64,000 bases of DNA, taken from Pseudomonadota bacterium (GTDB lineage: Bacteria; Myxococcota_A; Polyangia; Haliangiales; Haliangiaceae). This document shows, piece after piece, positions 52,747 through 61,752 of the stretch. The notes below the pieces were generated by a model. That model ran no database searches. It saw only the letters and a program-made list of their open reading frames with translations, and was not told the origin of the DNA. Numbering within the stretch: position 1 is the first letter of the stretch; every line of letters starts with the position of its first letter. The stretch covers positions 48,961 through 112,960 of the forward strand of contig JAKSDA010000293.1 in the NCBI GenBank assembly GCA_022360315.1, given 5' to 3'. The position numbers and the translations under genes were made by a program.

Positions 52747-53511
52747 GTGCTCACCACGGCGATTCGCGGACTGGTCCGGGTCGTACTGGCCGGAACCGTG
52801 CTCTATGTGGCGGCATTCGAAGGCCGTCGCGCCGGGCTCATCGCCTTTGCCGTATGGCTCGCCCTGCTCTTTGTCATGGTGGTCTGGCTGCCCCGGGCCG
52901 CTCACCGTGCATTTCGGCAGGGGAACTACAAGCGCTCGAAATTGCTGTATAACGTTCTTCGAGTATGGGCATTGCGCAAAACCGCGCGGGTCTCGATCGA
53001 GGTCTCGCTGGCCGCCTGCGCGCTGGCCGACGGCAGCTGGGATCGCGCGATCGAAATGCTCGATGGCATGGAGGTCGAGGCATTAAACGAAGCGGCCCGG
53101 GCCGCCTGGCTCAACAATCGGGCGTATGCGCTGGCCCGCTCCGGGCGAGATGCCGGAGCAGCGCTCGAATACTCGAACCGAGCCATTGATCTTCGTCCCG
53201 ACGTGGCCGGGTTTCGCCACACCCGCGGAGTGGCCCTGCTGGCCCTGGGCCGGGTCGAGGAGGCCATCGGCGAGCTCGATCGCCTGTGGGGTCAGCTAGC
53301 TGGTCATACCGGTGATGAGATGCCACTTCTCGAAGCAGAGCGGTGCTACGACCTGGGCCGAGCATGGCAGCAAAAAGGCGAGCGAGACTATGCACTCGAT
53401 TATTTTGACCGGGCGCGCCGCGCATCGCCCGAGTCGCGCTGGGCGTATCGCGCGGCCGAGTACCTCGATCCGGTCACCAGACCCCAGCTCGCCGAATTTC
53501 TCGAGTCCTAG
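52747..53511 (+). CDS. Membrane-anchored TPR protein
   Basis: 254 residues. The first 50 hold two hydrophobic helices (V-L-A-G-T-V-L-Y-V-A-A and A-F-A-V-W-L-A-L-L-F-V-M). The rest is a set of TPR-type helices (A-L-A-R-S-G-R-D-A-G-A-A-L-E-Y, then G-R-A-W-Q-Q-K-G-E-R-D-Y-A-L-D-Y). Such proteins scaffold complexes at the inner membrane. Divergent from miaB, and 27 bp before the peroxiredoxin-like selenoprotein on the same strand, so the two are probably co-transcribed. Confidence 0.72.
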   Translation: MLTTAIRGLVRVVLAGTVLYVAAFEGRRAGLIAFAVWLALLFVMVVWLPRAAHRAFRQGNYKRSKLLYNVLRVWALRKTARVSIEVSLAACALADGSWDRAIEMLDGMEVEALNEAARAAWLNNRAYALARSGRDAGAALEYSNRAIDLRPDVAGFRHTRGVALLALGRVEEAIGELDRLWGQLAGHTGDEMPLLEAERCYDLGRAWQQKGERDYALDYFDRARRASPESRWAYRAAEYLDPVTRPQLAEFLES

Positions 53512-53538
53512 CGGTCCCGGCTAGGCTACGATGAGGTG

Positions 53539-54087
53539 ATGCAAAACCCGACCAACTCGCAGGCGGTCCCCTTCGAATTACTCGACAGTCAGGGCAACTG
53601 GCACCGCTCTGGCGACTACGCGGGTTCCTGGCTCCTTCTGGTCTTTCACCGCCATCTCGGCTGACTGCCGTGCCGCGGGCACCTGTCGCAGTTGCGGCGC
53701 ATCAAACACCACCTCGATCAACTGAACGTACGGATTCTGGTCGTGACCTTTGAAGCCGACTTTCTGGCCCAGGCGTACCGCGAAGAGGTCGGACTGCCCT
53801 GGCCGCTGCTGATCGATCGCGATCGATCGCTGTACCGGGCATACGGTATGTTGCGCGGTAGCTGGTCGGATATATGGGGGCCGTCGACCTGGCTGGCCTA
53901 CGCCCGCGAACTGCGTCGCGGTCACAAACTGGTCCGCGGCCCGGCCGATTGGGCTCAGCGCGGGGGCGACGTACTGGTCGATCCCGCCGGCGCGGTACGC
54001 CTTCACCACATCGGCAAGGGGCCAGCCGATCGGCCCGACGTCGCGGGCATCGTCGACCGGATCGAGAGGACGGAGACAGGGCGGTAA
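53539..54087 (+). CDS. Peroxiredoxin-like (AhpC/TSA) selenoprotein (UGA at 53662-53664 read as Sec)
   Basis: 182 residues from the ATG at 53539 if UGA at codon 42 is read as Sec. The redox centre is then V-F-H-R-H-L-G-U-L-P-C-R-G-H-L, with Sec at the place of the first Cys of the C-x-x-C common in peroxiredoxin-like family proteins and C45 as resolving residue. Later parts fit the thioredoxin fold: V-R-I-L-V-V-T-F-E-A-D-F, L-P-W-P-L-L-I-D-R-D, Y-R-A-Y-G-M, and G-G-D-V-L-V-D-P-A-G. Without the UGA a TTG at 53692 would be the start and the active site would be lost. Likely role: thiol peroxidase or disulfide reductase. Confidence 0.85.
53684..53699 (+). promoter_or_regulatory. SECIS-like hairpin after the peroxiredoxin-like UGA
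   Basis: Stem UGUCGC/GCGGCG (bases +20 to +35 after UGA, with G-U pairs at the base) closes the loop AGUU, with the loop G at +27. This is the third hairpin of the same loop type in the window, each inside the coding part of a different gene. Confidence 0.6.
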
Positions 54088-54561
54088 AATGGGCCCAGAG
54101 CGAGCGTTCGCCGGCCCGCGGCAGGGCTTTCTCGTGCCGCGGGGTATGATGCACTATCCCCGAGCACCGGTGCCAACCGTGATTCTAATGGTAGAAGCGG
54201 CCGGCATCGCGCCGACCGGAGACGAATAGCAAAGCACGTACAGGACACTCGAAGCAACGCCCGATGAACCGAAGTTACCCCGGCAGCGACAATTGCCGCA
54301 ATCGATGTAGGGGGCCTGAATGCAGGCCGGGCCGATAATCTGAGCCCGGTGAGAATGGGCCGGGAGCAGACTTTCAACTCTGGCGCGAGAAAGTTAAAAA
54401 GTTCGTTCCGCGCCCCGTTCAAAACCCATGGCGGTGTGGTCTACTCTACGTCGATCAAATTGCCGTGGCGGACGATTCGGAATAACCCATGACCAACTGC
54501 GAAATCGCCCGCGCGATCACCGGGCTCTTGTAGCATTCCGGCTGCCAAGGAGACCATTCTC
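54088..54561 (+). other. Leader region before the dimethylglycine-dehydrogenase-like gene
   Basis: 474 bases without a gene. Several GC-rich inverted stretches are visible (for example GGCCTGAATGCAGGCC at about 54312-54327 and GGCCCGGT-type repeats after it), so a structured leader is possible. I could not match it to the glycine, SAM or cobalamin riboswitch patterns. Confidence 0.35.
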
Positions 54562-57165
54562 ATGACAACAGATAGCTTTCCGCACCGTGCCGACGTCGTG
54601 GTCATCGGCGTCGGGGGTATCGTCGGCTCATCCCTTGCCTACTTTCTGTCCGAACTCGGCGTTCACAATATTGTCGGCCTCGAAAAGGCCGGGGCCATTC
54701 CCTCGGACATTGCATCGACCGCGCACGCGTCCGATTTCATCTTCAACACCGCACACGACAAGCTGAGCAACTGGACCACCGCGTACAGCCGCAAGTTCTA
54801 CGACGAAAACGGCTACTTTCTCAAACGCGGCGGCATGGAGATCTGCCGCAAAGACGACGACGAGCGCTGGGAGGAGCTCAAACGAAAGGTCGGGTCGGGT
54901 AAGGCGTTCGGCACCAATGTCCGGCTCATCTCGGCGAGCGAGGCCAAGGAAAAATTCCCCCTGCTCAACGAGGACTCGATTCGCGGCGCGATGTGGGATC
55001 CCGATGCCGGCCTGGTCATCCCGCGGTCCCAGGACGTGGTCCTCGAAACGGTCGATCGCGCCCGCGATAAGGGCGCGCTGCGCACGTTTACCAACACCCC
55101 GGCGATCGGTTTCGACATCGAAAACGGCCGCCTCAAAGGCGTGCATACCAGACGCGGAACGATCGAGACGCCGCTCGCGGTCATCACCTCTGGAATCTGG
55201 GGACCGGCCATTGGTGACATGGCCGGAGTTCCGGTTCCCCTGTGGCCAGTCGAGCACCCACTGCTCTTCTTCGGCCCACTCGACAGCATCCAGGGCAGCG
55301 AGGAGTATCTGGTCTACCCGCTTTTTCGCGACCAGGGCAACTCGGCCTACGTGCGCGACACCGGGCGGGTCGAAGGCGGAATGCTCGAATGGGGCTACTA
55401 CGAGGAACACAAACCGCGCCTGGTCGACACCCGGGATATCGGCAACCCCGACAAGACCAAGACCTCGCCGTCCATGCGCATCTTGGCCATGGACGAGATC
55501 GCCGACGCGTTGACCAAGGCAGTGGAGACCGTTCCGATTCTCGAGGAACTCGGCTGGGACGAGCGCAAGTCGTTTAACGGCCTCCTGTCGGTAACCCTGG
55601 ACAACGGCTCGCTGGTCGGGGAGACACCCGAGGTCCGCGGTCTGTGGTTATGTGAGGGCGTATGGGTCAAAGACGGCCCGGGTATGGCACGGCTGTGCGC
55701 CGAGTGGATCGCCCACGGCGTGGCGCAGATGGACCCGCACGCCGCCGACATCGCGAGGTTTTACCCGGCGCAGAAAGAGCGCGAATACATTCGCGGGCGG
55801 TGCCGCGAAAACGCGCAAAAAATCTACAATCCGCCGGTCCATCCCCGCGAGCCGTGGCTCACCGGCCGCAACATCTTTCACAGTCCATTCTACCGGCGCG
55901 AGGTCGAGCTGGGCGGCTACTTCGACAACGAAATCGGCGGCTGGGAACGGGCCTACGCCTACGATTACAACAGGGAAAAACTAGCCAAATACCTGGCCAG
56001 AGTACCGGTCCGCGAAAACGAGTGGGATCGCCGCCACGTGCCCTATGAGATCGCCAATGCCGAGCATCTGGCCATGAGCGATGACGTCGGCATGATCAAC
56101 CTGTCGCATTTTGCCATCTTCGACATCGAAGGGCCCGATGCCGAGACCCTGCTGGAGACCCTATCGGTGGCCAAGGTCGGCGGCAATAAGCCGGCGGGAA
56201 AGGCAGTGTACACCAACTTTTTGAACCGCGTCGGCGGGGTGCAATCCGACCTGACCATCTGCCGGCTCGACACCACCAAGTACCGCGTCATTACCGGAGG
56301 CGCCGACGGCAATCGCGACCTGGTATGGATTCGCAATTATCGCGACGACAACGGCCTCGATGCGGCCATCGATATTCGCACCCACGACCTGGCGACGCTG
56401 GGTCTATGGGGGCCCAGGGCCGGCGAGGTCCTGGGCACCCTGATCGATCCCGACGAGCTGGCAAACGATACCTTCACGTTCGCATCGGCCAGGGAACTCG
56501 TGCTGTCGCTCCCCAGCGGAATGCAGATTCCGGTGTGGGCGCTCCGCATCTCGTACGTCGGCGAGTTTGGCTGGGAGCTCTATTTTGCCAACGATCCGGC
56601 GGTTGGTCTGCCGCTCTACGACGGGTTGCTCGACGCCGGTGTGATTCCGGTCGGCATCGAGACCTACGCCACCAGCCGCCGGCTAGAAAAATGCTATCGC
56701 CTCCAGGGAGCCGATCTCGAGACCGAGTACAATGCGTACGAATCGGCGGTCCACCGCGCCAAGGTCAAGGCCGACCACTTCATCGGCAAGGAAGCGTACC
56801 TCGAGCAACGCGATCAGCGGCCGGCAGCCATTCTTTGCACCATGACGCTCGATACCCTGACCGTGGCGGGTGGCCCGCCGCGATTCCCGGTCGGTATTGG
56901 GCCCATTCTCGACCCATCGAGCAAGGCGGTCCTCATCGACGACAAGGGCCGGCGCTCGTACAGCACCAGCACCTCGTACTGTCCGTCCCTCGGCAAGCAC
57001 GCCGTGATGGGCTACCTGCCTGCGGACCACGCAAAGGTCGGCGGCAAAGTCGTACTCGAGTATTTTAACGAGGACGGCGATGGACACTACCCGATGACCA
57101 TCGAGGTCGTCGGCAAGGGTTCGTTGTACGATCCCGACAATCTGCGCGTACGAGGCCAGAAATAA
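54562..57165 (+). CDS. Dimethylglycine/sarcosine dehydrogenase-like flavoenzyme with GcvT domain
   Basis: 867 residues. The first 400 are a DAO-type FAD domain starting V-V-V-I-G-V-G-G-I-V-G-S-S, with A-S-T-A-H-A-S-D where dimethylglycine dehydrogenases carry the flavin-linked His. Residues of about 470-860 are a GcvT (aminomethyltransferase) folate-binding domain (F-D-I-E-G-P-D-A-E-T-L-L, G-E-F-G-W-E-L-Y-F). This fusion oxidises N-methyl groups and passes formaldehyde to tetrahydrofolate. Closely followed (38 bp) by a second GcvT-like gene, and convergent with a BCCT transporter, which points to betaine-type substrates. Confidence 0.87.
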   Translation: MTTDSFPHRADVVVIGVGGIVGSSLAYFLSELGVHNIVGLEKAGAIPSDIASTAHASDFIFNTAHDKLSNWTTAYSRKFYDENGYFLKRGGMEICRKDDDERWEELKRKVGSGKAFGTNVRLISASEAKEKFPLLNEDSIRGAMWDPDAGLVIPRSQDVVLETVDRARDKGALRTFTNTPAIGFDIENGRLKGVHTRRGTIETPLAVITSGIWGPAIGDMAGVPVPLWPVEHPLLFFGPLDSIQGSEEYLVYPLFRDQGNSAYVRDTGRVEGGMLEWGYYEEHKPRLVDTRDIGNPDKTKTSPSMRILAMDEIADALTKAVETVPILEELGWDERKSFNGLLSVTLDNGSLVGETPEVRGLWLCEGVWVKDGPGMARLCAEWIAHGVAQMDPHAADIARFYPAQKEREYIRGRCRENAQKIYNPPVHPREPWLTGRNIFHSPFYRREVELGGYFDNEIGGWERAYAYDYNREKLAKYLARVPVRENEWDRRHVPYEIANAEHLAMSDDVGMINLSHFAIFDIEGPDAETLLETLSVAKVGGNKPAGKAVYTNFLNRVGGVQSDLTICRLDTTKYRVITGGADGNRDLVWIRNYRDDNGLDAAIDIRTHDLATLGLWGPRAGEVLGTLIDPDELANDTFTFASARELVLSLPSGMQIPVWALRISYVGEFGWELYFANDPAVGLPLYDGLLDAGVIPVGIETYATSRRLEKCYRLQGADLETEYNAYESAVHRAKVKADHFIGKEAYLEQRDQRPAAILCTMTLDTLTVAGGPPRFPVGIGPILDPSSKAVLIDDKGRRSYSTSTSYCPSLGKHAVMGYLPADHAKVGGKVVLEYFNEDGDGHYPMTIEVVGKGSLYDPDNLRVRGQK

Positions 57166-57203
57166 CACAGAGCCATGACTTCAAGACCTGGAGCGAAACA
57201 AAC

Positions 57204-58523
57204 ATGAGCCAAAAACCTGTTAGGCATCCAAACGTGCCAACTGTGGACCAGAGCGACCGGCTGGTCCCGATCAACCTGCGCCAATCCGGTCCGACCCCTG
57301 TACGATTACTGATCTCGACGCGGGTTCGAAAATCGCCATTCTGGCACCTGTCGGTCGAAGCCGGGGCCTGGCGGGCAACCGTGTACAACCGCACCTATCA
57401 CCCGCGCGGCTACGTCAAGCCAGAAGACGGCGGCGCCATGGTCGAATACGACGCCCTGGTCAATCGAGTGACCATGTGGGATGTGGCGGTCGAGCGGCAG
57501 ATCCGGGTCAAGGGACCCGGAGCCGAAGGCCTGGTCGATTTCGTGATCACCCGGGATGCAACCAAGATCAAGCCCATGCACGGCAAGTACTGCATCCTGT
57601 GCAACGAAAAGGGTGGAATCCTCAACGATCCGGTCCTGTTGCGGCCTTCCGCCGACGAATTCTGGTTTTCGCTGGCAGATACGGACCTGATGCTGTGGCT
57701 CCAGGCGGTAAATCTCGGCCGCAAGTGGGATGCTGACATCGCCGAGATCGATGTCAGCCCTGTCCAGATCCAGGGCCCACTCTCGGTCGACCTGATGGCC
57801 GATCTGATCGGCGACGAGGTCCGCGAAATTCCGTATTACGGGCTGCTGGAGGCCGAGATCGGCGGCGTCTCGGTGCTGATCAGTCAGTCCGGCTTCACTG
57901 GTGAAAAAGGCTACGAAATCTACGTACGAGACGCTTCGCTCAACGCCGAGGTGGTCTGGTATGCAGTTCGCGGGGCCGGGGCCAAATTCGGACTCCAGGT
58001 CATCGCGCCCGCGCACCACCGGCGCATTGCCGCTGGAATTCTGTCATGGGGCCAGGACATGGACTTCGAGACGTCGCCGTTCCAGGTCAATCTGGGCTAT
58101 CAGGTGTCGCGAAAAAAAACCGCGGACTATATCGGCAAGAAGGAGCTAGAACGGCAGCGCGCCGAGATCGACGCCGGCCGCTACCCATTCAAGCTCAAGA
58201 TGGTCGGCATCAAGCTCGGCGGTCGCCCGATTATCGACTACGCCAACGACTTCTGGATCATCTCGACACCGGAGGGCGTCGAGGTTGGTTATGTCACCTC
58301 GCCCTGGTGGTCGCCCGAACTCGACACCAACATTGCCCTTTGCTGGGTGCCCTTCGAACTGTCCAGTTTGGGAACCAAACTCAAGGTCGCCCTGCCGGAG
58401 ATGTACGCCGAGCAACAGGGCAAGCCCGTCGACGCCGAGGTCTGCGAAGTGCCGTTCCGTCCCTCGGTCAACCCGAGTGCCCGGGAAGTCGCCAAGGCGC
58501 ACGGCCGCGACTACGCCTTCTGA
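57204..58523 (+). CDS. GcvT-superfamily aminomethyltransferase, DmdA-like
   Basis: 439 residues. A folate-binding GcvT fold: M-W-D-V-A-V-E-R-Q-I-R-V-K-G-P, then D-F-V-I-T-R-D, G-G-I-L-N-D-P-V and G-F-T-G-E-K-G-Y-E-I-Y. The pattern is closer to DmdA-like demethylases (which move a methyl group from DMSP to folate) and their betaine-related cousins than to the glycine cleavage T protein; no other glycine cleavage gene is near. The N-terminal 70 residues are extra. The substrate (DMSP, betaine or dimethylglycine) is not settled by sequence alone. Confidence 0.78.
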   Translation: MSQKPVRHPNVPTVDQSDRLVPINLRQSGPTPVRLLISTRVRKSPFWHLSVEAGAWRATVYNRTYHPRGYVKPEDGGAMVEYDALVNRVTMWDVAVERQIRVKGPGAEGLVDFVITRDATKIKPMHGKYCILCNEKGGILNDPVLLRPSADEFWFSLADTDLMLWLQAVNLGRKWDADIAEIDVSPVQIQGPLSVDLMADLIGDEVREIPYYGLLEAEIGGVSVLISQSGFTGEKGYEIYVRDASLNAEVVWYAVRGAGAKFGLQVIAPAHHRRIAAGILSWGQDMDFETSPFQVNLGYQVSRKKTADYIGKKELERQRAEIDAGRYPFKLKMVGIKLGGRPIIDYANDFWIISTPEGVEVGYVTSPWWSPELDTNIALCWVPFELSSLGTKLKVALPEMYAEQQGKPVDAEVCEVPFRPSVNPSAREVAKAHGRDYAF

Positions 58524-58660
58524 CCCCTACAGTCTCACCGAGTGCGTCGGATGCTGCGGTGCCTGCTCACGTATTTCGTGTACGCTCCGCGGGACTCCCC
58601 GCATCCGCCTTGTCTCTCGAATCTATGTGAGACTGTACAGGCGTGAGCGTGTGAACGCGG

Positions 58661-60211
58661 CTATCCCGCAGTCTCCGCGCGCAATCCTTTGAACGTACTG
58701 AAACACATCAATACCAACACCAGGGCGAAGGGAAAGCCCGTGGCGATCGCCGCCGCTTGCAGCGATGTCAGACCCCCGCCCAGCAACAGGGCGATGGCGA
58801 CCAGGCCCTCGAAGGTGCACCAGAAGATCCGCTGGGCCACAGGGGAGTCGACCTTGCCGCCAGCGGTAATGGTGTCGATCACCAGCGAGCCAGAGTCGGA
58901 TGAGGTCACAAAGAAAACAATCACCAGGGTAATACCGATAAACGACAGAATCCCGGCCATCGGCAGCGGCTCCAGCATCTTGAACAGCGACAGTTCCGGG
59001 GCCCAGTTGGTGACGGTCTCGATCACGCCCGTATAACCGTCGGCAATGAACTGGACGATTGCAGTGCCGCCGAACGCGTTCATCCACAGGATCGAGACAA
59101 TGGTCGGGCTGATCAAAACGCAAATCACAAACTCCCGCACAGTACGACCCCGAGACACGCGGGCGATAAACATGCCGACGAACGGCGACCAGGAGATCCA
59201 CCAGGCCCAGTAGAAGGTCGTCCAGCCGTGCATGAACTCGGCATCCTCGCGGCCGATCCAGTTGCTCAAGGGCAGGATGTTCGCAGCATAGGCGACGGTG
59301 CCCTGGAAGAAACCCTTGACGATGTCGAGGGTCGGCCCCACCACGATCACAAATATCAGGAGCAGAAACGCGAGAATCATGTTGATCTCACTCAGTCGTT
59401 TCACCCCCCTGTCCAGCCCGGCCATGACGGAAATGAGCGCCACTGACGTGATGGCGAGGATCAACAACACTTTGGTTACATCGGTGACCGGCAATCCAAA
59501 CAGATAATTCAGGCCGGCGCTGGCCTGTTCCGCACCCAGACCGAGCGAGGTCGCCAGACCGAAGAGAGTGGCAAACACGGCCAGTGTATCGATGATGTGG
59601 CCGAACCATCCCCACACCGCGTTGCCCAAAATCGGATGGAAAGCCGCTCGGATGGTGAGCGGCAGGCCGCGGTTGTGACAGGCCAGGGCCAGCGATAGCG
59701 CGACCACCGCGTAGATCGCCCACGGATGCAGGCCCCAATGGAAAATGGTCGCGGCCATGCCGAGCCAGCGCGCGGCTTCCTGGTCGTCGCTGCTCACTCC
59801 GAGCGGCGGGTTCTGGAAATGAAAAACCGGTTCCAGCACGCCGAAAAACATCAGGCCAATGCCCATGCCGGCGGCAAAAAGCATGGCAAGCCATCCGGGG
59901 TAGGAATAGTCGGGCCGGGCCTCGACACCGCCGATCCGGACCTTGCCGAACGGTGACACGATCAACGCCAGGCAAAAGAGCACGAAGATGTTGCCGGCGC
60001 TCATGAAGACCCAGTCGAAGGTCGAGGTAAGCCAGGGCCGCAGCGCACCGAAAAGCTCCGCGGCCCCGGCCTGGAACATCAGGACAAAGATGACGAAACC
60101 AACAATGATAACGCTGGAGATCAGGAAGACCGGATTGTGAATATCGAGACCGAATATCTCGATATTGTCCTGGCCGATTTCGTAGTCTACCGGTTTCGCT
60201 TCGCTCATCAC
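58661..60211 (-). CDS. BCCT-family betaine/carnitine/choline transporter
   Basis: 516 residues, about 12 membrane helices. Family marks: A-A-G-M-G-I-G-L-M-F-F-G-V-L-E-P-V, and the substrate-box helix F-Y-W-A-W-W-I-S-W-S-P-F-V-G-M-F-I-A-R-V-S-R-G-R split by helix ends. BCCT proteins take up quaternary ammonium or sulfonium compounds such as glycine betaine or DMSP. The gene is convergent with the two demethylation enzymes (137 bp between stops), so uptake and use of the same compound is likely. No long regulatory C-terminal tail is seen, so it may serve nutrition rather than osmotic sensing. Confidence 0.92.
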   Translation of the reverse strand: MMSEAKPVDYEIGQDNIEIFGLDIHNPVFLISSVIIVGFVIFVLMFQAGAAELFGALRPWLTSTFDWVFMSAGNIFVLFCLALIVSPFGKVRIGGVEARPDYSYPGWLAMLFAAGMGIGLMFFGVLEPVFHFQNPPLGVSSDDQEAARWLGMAATIFHWGLHPWAIYAVVALSLALACHNRGLPLTIRAAFHPILGNAVWGWFGHIIDTLAVFATLFGLATSLGLGAEQASAGLNYLFGLPVTDVTKVLLILAITSVALISVMAGLDRGVKRLSEINMILAFLLLIFVIVVGPTLDIVKGFFQGTVAYAANILPLSNWIGREDAEFMHGWTTFYWAWWISWSPFVGMFIARVSRGRTVREFVICVLISPTIVSILWMNAFGGTAIVQFIADGYTGVIETVTNWAPELSLFKMLEPLPMAGILSFIGITLVIVFFVTSSDSGSLVIDTITAGGKVDSPVAQRIFWCTFEGLVAIALLLGGGLTSLQAAAIATGFPFALVLVLMCFSTFKGLRAETAG

Positions 60212-60896
60212 CCGAGCTCCCTCATGGTGTTGGAAACGCTCGATAAAATCCTACCGATTGCCATACTTCCTCCGGTATTTTTAATATGGAAATCGCCGCA
60301 GCACAGGTCATGGCTGCTCATAACCCCGCCACGGTATCATCTTTGTCTATTTGTCGCAGCCTTGTGTCCCTGTCCGGATATTGCTATCATACCGCAACAG
60401 GGCCGTGCTTTGATGTCACAAACCGCGGCATCTTTGGGCCTCGATTTGTATCTCGGCAAATTCCCGCTGTCTTTATAGAGCCAGAAATTCGTTGGTTGTG
60501 CCCATATGTACAATCACGAGGCCAGCCGAGAGGCAAACGAAAATCCAATTGACGCAGCTTGTCGTCATCGAGGTGTCCGGGCTTGCCGGCACATGGATGT
60601 CAGATGGAGCGGCCGGGCGCCCCCGGCATCGATCCAACCCCACGTTTTCAGTGACGTCACTCAACCAGGCAATTCGCCGCGGCACACTGGAGGACAGGGA
60701 CGGCTCGAGTAACCGCGCCGGACCCGGTTTTGGCAATTTCGGCACGCAAACCGACAGCATTCGGGAATCCCCAGCGCCGCTGTGATTGTTGGTCGAATCA
60801 CACGCAGCGACAGAAAAACCAGTTTCCGAACCCTGCCGGGCCCGGAAACCGGATCGGGAGCGAAACACCGGTGCCATACGTTGTATAATCAGCACC
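60212..60896 (+). promoter_or_regulatory. 685-base divergent region; weak cobalamin-riboswitch-like leader near its 3' end
   Basis: Between the divergent BCCT and CobS-like genes. The left part is moderately AT-rich and should contain the BCCT promoter. At 60775-60787 there is CGCCGCTGTGATT, like the conserved part of cobalamin riboswitches, with a 7-bp hairpin (60781-60787 with 60796-60802) and a CAGTTTCCGAACCCTGCC segment (60819-60836) where the B12 box should be. The box is poorly matched, so this is only a hint. Confidence 0.2.
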
Positions 60897-61733
60897 ATGG
60901 CCGGGGTTACAGCTGAACGCGACGAGTGGATGCGGCGCACCGGTCCGCTCTATCCCGGGCTGGTAGCTCTGTGCTATCTGACGGCCGTCCCCCTACCGCG
61001 TGGGCTAGAGCCCACCGAAGACGATGTAGTGCGCAGTGCGGTATGGTTTCCGCTAGTTGGCGGAATCGCTGGCACCGTCCTCTACAGCCTGGCCCAGCTC
61101 CTGCGAGCTGCGAACCTGGCCACAGCAGTTGCAGCCATATTTATAGTGGTCGCCGGTGTTGCCGGCACCAGGGCAATGCGCGAGCTCGGTGTGGGAAAAA
61201 CCGCCGATCGTCTCGGCGGGCTCCGGGCCAATGTGTCCGCGTCCGAGATCACGGCCCACGGTGCCATCGCCATTGTCGCCGCTCTCGCGCTGCGCGCCGG
61301 GGCTCTGATCAGCACTGATGTTGGAGTGTGGTTCGCCGCTCTCGTGATCTCTCAGGCAAGCGCATACTGGGCCATGCTGCTTGCACTCAAGCTCACTCAC
61401 CAGGCCGACGGTGAGTCCGGTTCGCGTCAGGGTCGCACCGAGTCCGCGCTCACTGGAAAAGTTTCGTGGACAACCGCAGCCGTGGCCGGCGGGATTCTCG
61501 CCGGGGCAGCGGTCATGCTCGACGTATGGCACACCGGCGGCTACAGCTTTGTGGCCGTGCTGGCCACCGCCCTTCTCGCCTGTTTCGTCGGATGGTTCTT
61601 CCAGCGCCGTACAGACGGCGCGACCCGGCCGACCCTCGCCAGTGCGGCACTCATCTGCGAGATCGCAGCACTGCTGGTATTCGCCGCCGCCCATCCGGCG
61701 AGTGAGTCACCGTGGATTGGGCCGCCCACCTGA
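60897..61733 (+). CDS. CobS-like membrane protein with lost acidic motifs
   Basis: 278 residues from the ATG at 60897, about eight membrane helices. Overall similarity to cobalamin synthase (adenosylcobinamide-GDP ribazoletransferase) is visible: L-T-A-V-P-L-P-R-G, W-F-P-L-V-G-G-I-A-G, and L-T-G-K-V-S-W-T-T. The acid-rich motif that follows the third helix in CobS (H-L-D-G-L-A-D-T-x-D-G) is replaced by T-R-A-M-R-E-L-G-V-G-K-T-A-D-R-L, and G-Q-T-G-D near the end by G-A-T-R-P. The enzyme activity is therefore doubtful. No other cobalamin genes are near. Confidence 0.65.
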   Translation: MAGVTAERDEWMRRTGPLYPGLVALCYLTAVPLPRGLEPTEDDVVRSAVWFPLVGGIAGTVLYSLAQLLRAANLATAVAAIFIVVAGVAGTRAMRELGVGKTADRLGGLRANVSASEITAHGAIAIVAALALRAGALISTDVGVWFAALVISQASAYWAMLLALKLTHQADGESGSRQGRTESALTGKVSWTTAAVAGGILAGAAVMLDVWHTGGYSFVAVLATALLACFVGWFFQRRTDGATRPTLASAALICEIAALLVFAAAHPASESPWIGPPT

Positions 61734-61752
61734 CCGGGTCACGGTCTGGCCG

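Noticed and set aside
53692..54087. Short version of the peroxiredoxin-like protein starting at TTG 53692
   Set aside because: It has no ribosome site and lacks the redox centre; the UGA-containing frame supplies both start and active site.
54300..54400. A possible tRNA-Sec or riboswitch in the GC-rich leader before the dehydrogenase gene
   Set aside because: No acceptor-stem pairing, no matching T-loop and no UCA anticodon in context; glycine and SAM riboswitch patterns not found.
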